Assembly (NCBI GenBank): GCA_025916675.1
Contig: CP098402.1
Coordinates: forward strand, 3,219,205-3,283,204
Source: Phycisphaera sp.
GTDB lineage: Bacteria > Planctomycetota > Phycisphaerae > Phycisphaerales > UBA1924
DNA: 64,000 bases
Reading direction: 5' to 3'
The notes beneath the pieces were generated by a model. That model was not told where the DNA came from and searched no databases. It saw only the letters and a program-made list of their open reading frames with translations. Positions 33,941-41,370 of this stretch are shown here, in pieces (position 1 is the stretch's first letter; each line of letters opens with the position of its first letter). A program made the translations under genes and the position numbers.

Positions 33941-35491
33941 ATGGCAGGACACAACGCAGTCGCACAATCGCGACGATCACACGAAACACAGTATGGCACA
34001 TGGGAGGAGGGGATCGAGGGCTCGTTTCGCTCGATCAGCGCGCACCAGCTCTGCATGGCCTGGTGGCTGCACGTCGATGGCCACATCACCCGTAAGCAGC
34101 TGCGAGTGTACTTCGCGGCCCACGAGATGGCCGAGCGGCGCAGGGCGGCCAGTGCAAGCATGCGAAACAAGACAAGGCCGTTGTACACGATCGAGGAGGT
34201 CGCCGACATAATCGGTGGCCGGGGCACCAAGAGCGCGTTGGCAGAGCTGCGAGCAGATGTTCGCCAGCTGAAGGCTCTGGGGCTGGTTGCGATCGAGTCA
34301 CACGAGATCGGATTCGCGAGCTCGATCAAGCAGATCGATATCGAGGACGCGTCGTCGTTCGGGGCCATGTACGAGCGCGTGCCCAATGGACGACGGACCG
34401 TGCCGGTCCCCAGGCGCACCCTGCGAGCACTCGCGGCAGGCTTGAGTCGTGGAGTCACGGGTGTGATGCTTGCGACCCTGATCCGCTCGCTGTTCTGGCA
34501 CAAGAGCTCCGGCACGTACCGCGTCGATGGCAGGACCAAGGGCTCGTGGATCACCGAGGTCTTCGGCATCAGCCGCCGGGCGGTGACCGATGCGCGGGCG
34601 ACGCTGATTGAGCTCGGCTGGCTCGAGCCGTGCGAGACGCCGCAGTGGGCGTTGAACCGGTGGGGCGCGCACGACAAGATCAACACCGACTGGTGTCCGG
34701 GCGATGCGACCCAAGCGAAGACAACCTCGAACGACAACCAACAGACCGGTAAATCTGCTAGCCCAAGGAGCGAATTCTCGGGCGGATCTGCCAGCCCTAA
34801 TCTCACAGACTCGCTTCCCCTGAAGGGGAATCAAGAAACCAGAAGGCTCCGCCACGCGCGGAGCCGGTCTGGTGTCGAAACCGACCCGAGTGAGGGAGGG
34901 GGCTCGGCGCGCGTGGTGAAGCAAAGGCACTACAAGCGGCGTTCATCGAAGCAACCAAGGAAGCGGAGCAGGGCGAAGCCGAACATCCGCGATATCCAAT
35001 CGATCGACCTCGCCAGCATAGATCGCCTGCTGGACCTGCACGGCCAGGCGACCAAGTTCGGGCTCTGGCCGGCCGGCGAGGCAGCCCGGCTCGATTTCGT
35101 CGCGCTCGCCGAGCGAGCAAGGGCCCGGGGTAGGCGGGCCGGAGCGATGTTCTACTGGCTGCTCCGTGAGCGCAAGACGGTATTCATCACCCAGCACGAC
35201 GAGGATCGGGCAGCGCGGCGGATCAAGGCGCACCTGCACGGGCCACTGCGTGAAACGAGGTCCGAGGATCCTCCGAGCCAGGGTCATGGGGCCCGCTCGG
35301 AGGACCTCGGCCGCGACGAGTTGTTCGTCGTGGCGTGCGTACGCGTGGCCAAGCAGCAGCGGATCGATCCGGCAGACATAGCCCGCAAAGCCAAGGGCTG
35401 GACTCGGCAGGTCTGGGATGAGGCCTACGACGCGTTCCAGAGGGCCCAGTTCGAGCGGCAGAACCCGATGGCGGGGAACCCGGCTACTTGA
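33941..35491 (+). CDS. Winged-helix replication-initiator-like protein
   Basis: 516 residues from ATG 33941, seven bases after AGGAGG. The N-terminal half (about 10-230) has two helical wing-type modules: ARXX-rich helices around YTIEEVADIIGGRGTKSALA, and TGVMLATLIRSLFWHKSSGT with GSWITEVFGISRRAVTDARA (helix-turn-helix). A Ser/Arg-rich low-complexity linker (about 250-345) joins a C-terminal helical domain. It diverges from parA across the repeat region, the usual place for a plasmid replication initiator. No relaxase or primase motif is visible; a transcriptional regulator is the alternative. Confidence 0.55.
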   Translation: MAGHNAVAQSRRSHETQYGTWEEGIEGSFRSISAHQLCMAWWLHVDGHITRKQLRVYFAAHEMAERRRAASASMRNKTRPLYTIEEVADIIGGRGTKSALAELRADVRQLKALGLVAIESHEIGFASSIKQIDIEDASSFGAMYERVPNGRRTVPVPRRTLRALAAGLSRGVTGVMLATLIRSLFWHKSSGTYRVDGRTKGSWITEVFGISRRAVTDARATLIELGWLEPCETPQWALNRWGAHDKINTDWCPGDATQAKTTSNDNQQTGKSASPRSEFSGGSASPNLTDSLPLKGNQETRRLRHARSRSGVETDPSEGGGSARVVKQRHYKRRSSKQPRKRSRAKPNIRDIQSIDLASIDRLLDLHGQATKFGLWPAGEAARLDFVALAERARARGRRAGAMFYWLLRERKTVFITQHDEDRAARRIKAHLHGPLRETRSEDPPSQGHGARSEDLGRDELFVVACVRVAKQQRIDPADIARKAKGWTRQVWDEAYDAFQRAQFERQNPMAGNPAT

Positions 35492-35537
35492 AATAGCGGA
35501 TTTTAGGATCTGTAGTGAATATACTTATGAGTTATGC

Positions 35538-35566
35538 TTGACATATATGTCAAGATATGCGATAAT
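35538..35566 (+). promoter_or_regulatory. Strong promoter with palindromic operator for the ubiquitin-like operon
   Basis: TTGACA (35538-35543), 17-base spacer, GATAAT (35561-35566). TTGACATATATGTCAA (35538-35553) is a perfect 16-bp palindrome covering the -35. ATATGC/GCATAT form a second inverted repeat around the -10. AGGAGG and ATG 35591 follow. The XRE regulator encoded second in the cluster is the likely ligand. Confidence 0.8.
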
Positions 35567-35590
35567 GTGCATATAGGCAGGAGGCCTGGG

Positions 35591-36163
35591 ATGGTTGATA
35601 CGGACGGATCGCTCGCGTTCAACGACGATGGGGTGCTGCCACCGGGCGAGTACCTCATGACTCTGGAAGAGCTCGAACGCTCGATGCTCGTTCTGGGGCC
35701 GACCGGGCCGAATCGGAGCGTGACATGGGACAGCCAGTGGCGACGGGACCTCGTCGCGAACCTAGCCATTCTCGTGAAGCAGCTCTGGGCGGCCGGGATC
35801 GAGGAGGTATTCATCGATGGCTCGTTCGTGGAGGACAAGGACCACCCCAACGACATCGACGGTTACTTCGTCTGCGATCCCATGCGTCTGGCGACGGGCG
35901 AACTCGAGCGGTCCCTCAACAAGCTCGACCCGTCCAAGTGCTGGACCTGGGACCACAACAAGAGGCGGTCCTACCGGGGCTATCCCAAGGGCCAATTGCC
36001 CATGTGGCATGCCTACCGCGTCGAGCTCTACCCGCACTACGCCGGGTCCATCGCTGGCAAGGACAGCCATGGGAACGAACTGGAATTTCCCGCCTTTTTT
36101 CGGACCTGCCGGCGGACCGATGCGCCCAAGGGGATTGTCCGGATTGTGAAGGCGGGGCAGTAG
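35591..36163 (+). CDS. Nucleotidyltransferase-fold protein (DUF6932-like)
   Basis: 190 residues from ATG 35591 with AGGAGG seven bases upstream. The motif FIDGSFVEDKDHPNDIDGYF has G77-S78 and D88-x-D90, the GS...DxD signature of the pol-beta nucleotidyltransferase fold; a third acidic residue may be in YRVELYPHY. It is small, without an obvious substrate domain. First gene under the palindromic promoter, followed by an XRE regulator and the ubiquitin-like genes. In the NTase fold it could nucleotidylate a protein or RNA, or act as a MenA/HEPN-MNT-type toxin or antitoxin; which one is unknown. Confidence 0.7.
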   Translation: MVDTDGSLAFNDDGVLPPGEYLMTLEELERSMLVLGPTGPNRSVTWDSQWRRDLVANLAILVKQLWAAGIEEVFIDGSFVEDKDHPNDIDGYFVCDPMRLATGELERSLNKLDPSKCWTWDHNKRRSYRGYPKGQLPMWHAYRVELYPHYAGSIAGKDSHGNELEFPAFFRTCRRTDAPKGIVRIVKAGQ

Positions 36164-36235
36164 GAGGAAAGAGAATGTGAAGATCGACGGCAGGGAGAGA
36201 AACCGAGGGAGAGAAACAGTAACGGGAAGGTCGAG

Positions 36236-36691
36236 ATGATCCGCAACGAGAGCGAGTACCAGAAGGCAGTTGAGCGTGCGGAAGCCGAACGACAACGATT
36301 CGCCGAACACGAGGCGGCGTGGAGGGAGCAGGGTTTTACCGACGAGCAGATCGTAAAGCTCCGTGAGCCCTTGGAATCCTTCCACCTCCAATTGGTGGAA
36401 GAGATCGAGAGCTACGAGCGGCTCAAGCAGGGGCAGATCGACGAGTTCGAGAACCTCGATGGCCTGCGTCAGGTGCTCATTGGGCTGCGCATCGCGCGCG
36501 GCATGAGCCAGCGTGACCTGGCCAAGCAACTGGGCGTCTCGGAGACCCAGGTCTCCCGGGACGAACGCAATGAGTACCACGGGGTCACCGTCGAGCGGGC
36601 CCACCGGGTGCTCGAAGCGCTCGGAGTCAAGCTGGTCACGCGCGTCGAAGTCCAGCCATTGCCCCCGGGAAGTGGGGGGGCGGCGGCGTAG
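36236..36691 (+). CDS. XRE-family HTH regulator with N-terminal coiled coil
   Basis: 151 residues. The N-terminal 70 residues form a charged coiled coil (SEYQKAVERAEAERQRFAEH). The helix-turn-helix lies at about 80-130: LRIARGMSQRDLAKQLGVSE followed by TQVSRDERNEYHGVTVERA. A Pro/Gly-rich tail ends the protein. The layout resembles HigA-type antitoxins with an N-terminal dimer arm. It probably represses the promoter at 35538 through its 16-bp palindrome. The pairing with the upstream NTase is compatible with a toxin-antitoxin or guard unit feeding the Ubl operon. Confidence 0.75.
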   Translation: MIRNESEYQKAVERAEAERQRFAEHEAAWREQGFTDEQIVKLREPLESFHLQLVEEIESYERLKQGQIDEFENLDGLRQVLIGLRIARGMSQRDLAKQLGVSETQVSRDERNEYHGVTVERAHRVLEALGVKLVTRVEVQPLPPGSGGAAA

Positions 36692-36757
36692 TCCGCCGAG
36701 CACGAAGACACCTAGCCGGGATGGACCCGAGCACCACAACCACGGAGGTAGATCGAC

Positions 36758-37081
36758 ATGGCAGAGCACAAGACCGACGAATTGAACGAACTCGATATCG
36801 AGCAGTACACCAAGAGCAATCCGTCAGACCAGAAGCCCGATGCACGGGTCTACATCATCCGCATCGACCGCGAAGTCCAACGCGTCTCGCAGAAGGAGCT
36901 CTCCGGAGAAGAGATCCTCCAATTGGTCCAGAAGTCCGCGCAGACCCACAAGCTCTTCCAGAAGCTCAGGGGACGCGAGCCCGAAGAGATCGACGCGAAC
37001 CAGACCGTGAGTTTTGTGGCTCCTGGAGTCGAGCGATTCATGACCATCCCGCTGGACACGACGGAGGGCTCCCGTGGCTAG
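36758..37081 (+). CDS. Ubiquitin-like protein, multiubiquitin family, single domain
   Basis: 107 residues; GGAGG lies nine bases before the ATG. After a charged N-tail of about 28 residues, one beta-grasp unit follows: RVYIIRIDREVQRVSQKELS, then GEEILQLVQKSAQTHK and NQTVSFVAPGVERFMTIPL, the pattern of the prokaryotic multiubiquitin domain. It ends DTTEGSRG, so a terminal Gly is present without further processing being required. It is the presumed modifier activated by the E1 and passed to the E2 encoded next. The stop overlaps the E2 start by 8 bases. Confidence 0.75.
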   Translation: MAEHKTDELNELDIEQYTKSNPSDQKPDARVYIIRIDREVQRVSQKELSGEEILQLVQKSAQTHKLFQKLRGREPEEIDANQTVSFVAPGVERFMTIPLDTTEGSRG

Positions 37082-37484
37082 TCCTCGGCGTGAATTCGTC
37101 CTTCGTTCCGAGGACGTTGCATATCTCGACGAATCCGGACGCCCGTGGGAGGCCATCCAGAGCGGGTCGGATCACTGGGTTCTCATCCATGAGTACCCGG
37201 TGCCCGATGCGTACCAGACCTCCACCGTTTCCGTGGCCCTCCAGTTGCCATCGAGCTACCCGGACGTGCAGATCGACATGGCCTACTTCAGCCCCGCGCT
37301 CTCGCGGGCCGATGGCGGGTTGATCAACACGATCACGTCGCACGAGATCGACGGCCAGGTGTGGCAGCGGTGGTCCCGACACCGTACGAATCAGAATCCG
37401 TGGCGCCCGGGCGTTGATTGCATCGAGACGCACATGCTCCTTGTGGGCGAGTGGCTCGCACGCGAGCTGAGAACGGCCTCATGA
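37074..37484 (+). CDS. E2-like ubiquitin-conjugating-fold protein (prokaryotic E2 family E)
   Basis: 136 residues from GTG 37074. Core features: DHWVLIHEYPVPDAYQ, ALQLPSSYPDVQIDMAYFSP (the E2 Pro/Tyr-rich strand region), then QVWQRWSRHRTNQNPWRPGV and DCIETHMLLVGEWL. The family-typical R-W-S-R-H and W-R-P-G segments are intact. A single Cys lies in GVDCIETH, where many relatives have Asp, so it may not be the thioester Cys. Function: carries Ubl from E1 to target. The reading frame overlaps both neighbours (8 bases, then ATGA), so stoichiometric coupled translation is likely. Confidence 0.75.
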   Translation: MASPRREFVLRSEDVAYLDESGRPWEAIQSGSDHWVLIHEYPVPDAYQTSTVSVALQLPSSYPDVQIDMAYFSPALSRADGGLINTITSHEIDGQVWQRWSRHRTNQNPWRPGVDCIETHMLLVGEWLARELRTAS

Positions 37485-38857
37485 AAATCCGTATGACCGG
37501 GAGCCAGCACGCGGAGCTGAAGGGGCATCTATTTCCAGGAGACGGCGAGGAAGCCGTCGCGGTGGCTCTGTGTGGGCGATGCGGATCCGACGCCCTGATG
37601 GTCCACGAGATTCGGCTCATTCCGCACGAAGCGTGTGATCGCAGCCCCTTGCGTGTGACGTGGCCGCCGACGATGGTGGGGGACTTGCTATCTCGCGCAA
37701 ACACCGGCGCGATGGCCGTGCTCAAGCTGCATTCCCATCCTAATGGTCTTGAGGAGTTCTCTGGGACGGATGATCACTCGGATCGTGTCTTCTTCGAATC
37801 CGTCTTCGGATGGGTGGATGATGACCGTCCCCACGCGAGTGCGGTCATGCTTCCCAACGGTCGCGTGTTCGCCCGAACGGTCCACACCGATGGGGCATTT
37901 GGGGTGGTTTCCAAGGTCAGCATCATCGGCGATGACATCGCCATCTGGGCGAATGACGTGGACGAAGCCGTGCCTGGCTTCGCGGTCCGCCACGCCCAAC
38001 TCTTCGGCGCGGGGACGACGAATCTGCTCAGAAGGCTGACCATCGGTGTCGCAGGGTGCTCGGGAACCGGCAGCCCGCTCGTCGAGCAACTGGCCCGCCT
38101 GGGTGTCGGCGAGCTTGTGCTTGTCGACCCCGATCACGTCGAAGAGAAGAACCTCAACCGGATCGTCGGGGCAACCATGGAGGATGCCCGGAACGCCCGG
38201 CCCAAGGTCCAGGTGTTGGCGCGTTCGGTGGAGGCGATGGGCCTCGGCACCATCGTCCGGCCATACGCGTCCGAGTTACAGGACAGAGACGCCCTCGGGG
38301 CTCTGGCGAAGTGCGATGTGGTCTTTGGGTGCATGGACAGCTTGGCTGGCCGGAACGTGCTGAATCGCCTGGCCCGCTACTACACGATCGCGTACATCGA
38401 TGTAGGGGTGAAGCTCGATGGTGATGGCAAGGGCGGCGTCGACCAGGTGGCCGGATCGGTGCACTACCTGCGCCCCGACGGGGCCGGGCTCATGCAGCGG
38501 GGTGTCTTCAGTTCCGAAGCTCTCAGGGCGGAGAACCTCCGCGACACGGACCCGGAGGACTACGCCGATCAGGTCCAGCGCGGCTACATCAGGGGTATTC
38601 GCGAGGACCGGCCCGCGGTGGTCAGCGTGAACAGCTACTTCGCGAGCCTCGCGGTCCTGGAGCTTCTCTCACGCTTGCACGAGTTTCGCTCCGATGACAA
38701 CGCCGCGTTCGCGGCTCAGCGCATCAGCCTGACCAACACGCTCTGGCAGCGTGAAGCGGACCAAGGGGCGAGCAATAGAGAGCTGAAGATGGTGGGCAGG
38801 GGGGACGACTCCCCATTGCTGGGCATGCCGGCCCTGGGAGAGGTGGGAATTCGATGA
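37481..38857 (+). CDS. JAB-E1 fusion: JAMM deubiquitinase-like domain plus ThiF/E1 activating enzyme
   Basis: 458 residues. The N-terminal JAB domain has LHSHPNGLEEFSGTDD with H84, H86 and D97, a complete JAMM zinc site; the acidic pair in GDGEEAVAVAL may supply the Glu. The E1 domain has the ATP loop GVAGCSGTGSP at 189-199, then LVLVDPDHVEEKNLNRI (adenylate-binding Asp, Asn, Arg), and GCMDSLAGRNVLNRLA. It should adenylate the Ubl C-terminus, and the JAB would process or remove it. ATGA overlaps join it to both neighbours. Confidence 0.85.
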   Translation: MKIRMTGSQHAELKGHLFPGDGEEAVAVALCGRCGSDALMVHEIRLIPHEACDRSPLRVTWPPTMVGDLLSRANTGAMAVLKLHSHPNGLEEFSGTDDHSDRVFFESVFGWVDDDRPHASAVMLPNGRVFARTVHTDGAFGVVSKVSIIGDDIAIWANDVDEAVPGFAVRHAQLFGAGTTNLLRRLTIGVAGCSGTGSPLVEQLARLGVGELVLVDPDHVEEKNLNRIVGATMEDARNARPKVQVLARSVEAMGLGTIVRPYASELQDRDALGALAKCDVVFGCMDSLAGRNVLNRLARYYTIAYIDVGVKLDGDGKGGVDQVAGSVHYLRPDGAGLMQRGVFSSEALRAENLRDTDPEDYADQVQRGYIRGIREDRPAVVSVNSYFASLAVLELLSRLHEFRSDDNAAFAAQRISLTNTLWQREADQGASNRELKMVGRGDDSPLLGMPALGEVGIR

Positions 38858-39198
38858 GCTGGTTCCGTCGCCTCTGGTCGTGGTTCAAGAACCTCTTCGT
38901 CGAGCGTCCCTCAACCTTCGAGACAGCGCGAGTCGAGGAAGCGCCCGAGATCCTGCGGCCGCAAACGGTCTACCTCATCGGCGAAGACGGTGGCATCTGG
39001 AGCGTGGCGATGCGCTGCCCGTGTGGGTGTGGTGCGGACATCCATCTCAGCACGGTGGGGGGGCGGCCGAGATGGTCCGTGCGCACCGAAGAGGACGACA
39101 CGGTGACGCTTTCGCCATCCGTATGGCGAAAAGCCGGGTGCAAGAGCCACTTCTTCTTGCGGCGAGGCATGATCCAATGGTGCGCGGAGAGTCCATGA
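38854..39198 (+). CDS. DUF6527-like protein of the ubiquitin-like operon
   Basis: 114 residues. A Trp-rich start (MSWFRRLWSWFKNLF) is followed by a compact domain with MRCPCGCGADIHLS, VGGRPRWSV and CKSHFFLRRGMIQWC, where the Cys pattern could bind zinc. Small Cys-rich DUF6527 proteins are a recurrent companion of bacterial Ubl-E2-E1/JAB operons; I assign it on motif and context. It overlaps the E1 stop by ATGA and is last in the coupled run. Its catalytic role is not certain. Confidence 0.7.
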   Translation: MSWFRRLWSWFKNLFVERPSTFETARVEEAPEILRPQTVYLIGEDGGIWSVAMRCPCGCGADIHLSTVGGRPRWSVRTEEDDTVTLSPSVWRKAGCKSHFFLRRGMIQWCAESP

Positions 39199-39257
39199 CT
39201 TCGACTGGCGTGATCTCATAGATCTGACGATGGATGAAAAGCCGAAGGAGTCAAAGC

Positions 39258-39671
39258 ATGGCGAACGTTCGCATCCACTGGACCACCGAGCCCGATGACG
39301 ATAACGAGCTTCTCGAATGCCGAGGGGCCTTGTACGCGTTGTGCGATCCGGAGACCGACAAGGTTCTGTACCTCGGCAAGGCCGACCGGCAGACCGTGCG
39401 TCAGCGTATCGCCTGTCGATCCAAGGATGGTGTGCTGGAGTACATTGATGTTGTACTCGACATACCAGAATATGTTGTCCGGGTGGGCGAGATCTCGACG
39501 GCGTGTCGGCTCACCGCCCAGCTACTGGGCGATATCGAGTCTCTCTTGATCCGTGAGCTCGCTCCGCCCGCCAATATCCAGTGTGTTTACGAGCGGATCA
39601 GCCGGCCAGGGATGCAAGTATCGTGTTCGGGGGATTGGCTGGCTCGGCATCGGAACTTTGTGGATGCCTGA
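39258..39671 (+). CDS. GIY-YIG superfamily nuclease-like protein
   Basis: 137 residues from ATG 39258 with GGAG upstream. GALYALCD (GIY strand, Y26), then VLYLGKADRQTVRQR (YIG equivalent Y38-L-G40, Arg 48/50), then DIESLLIRELAPPANIQ (catalytic-type Glu and Asn). All GIY-YIG landmarks are present except that GIY and YIG are A-L-Y and Y-L-G. It follows DUF6527 by 59 bases in the same direction, and could be an accessory effector of the Ubl system. Its last 150 bases are antisense to the end of the convergent lipoprotein gene. Confidence 0.7.
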   Translation: MANVRIHWTTEPDDDNELLECRGALYALCDPETDKVLYLGKADRQTVRQRIACRSKDGVLEYIDVVLDIPEYVVRVGEISTACRLTAQLLGDIESLLIRELAPPANIQCVYERISRPGMQVSCSGDWLARHRNFVDA

Positions 39672-40076
39672 AGCCTTGCTCCGTGGTCCCAACTGTGCTT
39701 CAAGCTGATCGAGGATCTGCTTCAGACAACCGTGTGGCTCGGGATGCCCGGGCATAAGCCTGTGGGCCCACGCGTACGCCCGGAGGGCCCGCTCGAGCTC
39801 GCGCTGATTCTCGAATACGACACCCAACTGGAGATACGCCGGCCCATGCGCGGGATCGGCCTCGATCGCTTTGCGGAGCAGCGCCTCACCCCGTTCGAGA
39901 TCCGGCTCGGTTCCATCGATCAGCAAGATCGCTGACTCGGTTAGCCGATGCGCCTTCGCCCACTCACCACTGAGCGGCATCGAGCCATACAACCCCACCG
40001 GCGGCGGCGAGGCGCAGCCAGTTCCCATCACAACCACCAAAACCAGAGCGACCCTCGCGTGCGCGATGTTGATCAC
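39522..40076 (-). CDS. TPR lipoprotein, C-terminus possibly replaced
   Basis: 184 residues from GTG 40076, immediately after the upstream stop. ALVLVVVMGTGCASPP is a lipoprotein signal with lipobox Cys near 21. Residues about 60-115 form TPR helices (GEALLRKAIEADPAHGPAYL, LGVVFENQRELERALRAYAW). The last 55 residues (39522-39680) lie antisense to the GIY-YIG gene and look unlike the rest, so the true C-terminus was probably cut when the Ubl island arrived. Outer-membrane or periplasmic location expected. Confidence 0.6.
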   Translation of the reverse strand: MINIAHARVALVLVVVMGTGCASPPPVGLYGSMPLSGEWAKAHRLTESAILLIDGTEPDLERGEALLRKAIEADPAHGPAYLQLGVVFENQRELERALRAYAWAHRLMPGHPEPHGCLKQILDQLEAQLGPRSKASGIHKVPMPSQPIPRTRYLHPWPADPLVNTLDIGGRSELTDQERLDIAQ

Positions 40077-40850
40077 TCACGCCGGATCGAGCACGAGCTG
40101 CCACGCCGTGATGATGGCGCCGAGGTTGGTGTCGAAGCTTGTCTTGGCGGCGGCGACATCGATCTTGGCGAGCTCGTCGCCGATGATGGTCTGGTGGTGG
40201 TCTAAGGGATCCTGCCCGAGCTTGGCATCGATCCGCACGCCGTTGAGGGCGTCTCGGAGGGCGATGGCCTCGGCGTGGGTGCGATCGGCGACCTTGTAGT
40301 ACTCGGGATAGCGGAGGTCGTTTTCGGAGCTGATGTCGGCCAGATCGGCGAGGATGTTCCCGCCCAGCCCATCGGTGGCGGCGTTGTACAGGTCGCCCTG
40401 TCGTGCTTCCATCGTGGCTCGTGTCGAGGCTTCCCGCGCGATGGCGTCGTCGAGGTCCTGCTGGGTAGCTTCGCCGGGTGTGCCGGCCCGGAAGGCGCGC
40501 TGGAGCCGCTGCATCTCGGCCTTGGCCGAACCGTGGGCGGTCATCGCCTGTCGGAGGCTGGTGTAGTTTGTGACGTCGAGGTGGGTGACGGCTCGGTTTG
40601 CGAGTGCCGTGGTCGCCGTGGCATCGAGGCCAACCGCCGCGAGTGCTTCTGGCGTGAGCCCCACGCGTCGCAGCTCACGATCGACGTCGTGCAATTCGGG
40701 CGTGACCATGCGCAGGATCGCCCGGGCGGTGATGGCCCCGGCGGCGGTTGGTTTTGGCGAGGAAGTGATGATGCCCGCGATGAGCATTGCGCCTGCGGCA
40801 GCGGTGACGCTGCCGATGGGAAGCCAGAGCTTGGTTGGATTGAGGGTCAT
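40077..40850 (-). CDS. Membrane-anchored protein of unknown function
   Basis: 257 residues. One N-terminal transmembrane helix (about 10-30, LPIGSVTAAAGAMLIAGIIT) is followed by a long, mostly helical Ala/Asp-rich domain. No catalytic motif is evident. It is co-transcribed with the TPR lipoprotein (stop and start directly abut: TGA then GTG). GGAGATCGCC precedes the ATG. Possibly a two-gene envelope unit. Confidence 0.55.
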   Translation of the reverse strand: MTLNPTKLWLPIGSVTAAAGAMLIAGIITSSPKPTAAGAITARAILRMVTPELHDVDRELRRVGLTPEALAAVGLDATATTALANRAVTHLDVTNYTSLRQAMTAHGSAKAEMQRLQRAFRAGTPGEATQQDLDDAIAREASTRATMEARQGDLYNAATDGLGGNILADLADISSENDLRYPEYYKVADRTHAEAIALRDALNGVRIDAKLGQDPLDHHQTIIGDELAKIDVAAAKTSFDTNLGAIITAWQLVLDPA

Positions 40851-41370
40851 GGCGATCTCCTATGGGCCCGCACGTGTCACATTGAGGCGGGCGTGATATC
40901 GGTTCCTCGAATCGGCGAATCGCGATGCCGCTCTTGGCATCGCTTCGCACATCTTGAACGCATCCGGGATCGGCTCGCTGCCAGAACATCGGCGGTGAAC
41001 TTCTTTTGTTATACCGCAAACGATCTGTGATGCAAGCGCATTTGCGCGCGAAACGCATCAGGACTTCCGGCTGCGTTGGAATGCCTAGCCCCTTTGGGGG
41101 GGTGTGCAAGTTTTTCTTCAAAACTAGGGTTTGTCCGCTTGCATGGACTCGGATTCGGCGTTCCAATGGTGGGTGAGCGATCGCTGCCCCCCGTCGAGTT
41201 GTTCCGGTGCGTGCGCGTGGTCGTGACAATCCGAATCTGTTCGAATCAGCTTGTTCAGATGTGTACCGGATCGAGTTGTACCGGAAAACCCAGTGCGAAC
41301 GAGAACCCCCCGCGAGCGAATGGCTCAAGGGGCGGGGCGCGATCCCCGCAAACTATCGTCGGAGGCGACA
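40851..41370. other. Intergenic region upstream of the RHS gene
   Basis: No gene is supported. It must hold the divergent promoters of the membrane/TPR pair and the RHS gene. A poly-G run (GGGGGGG) with flanking T-rich sequence at about 41092-41115 is the only notable feature. Confidence 0.3.
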
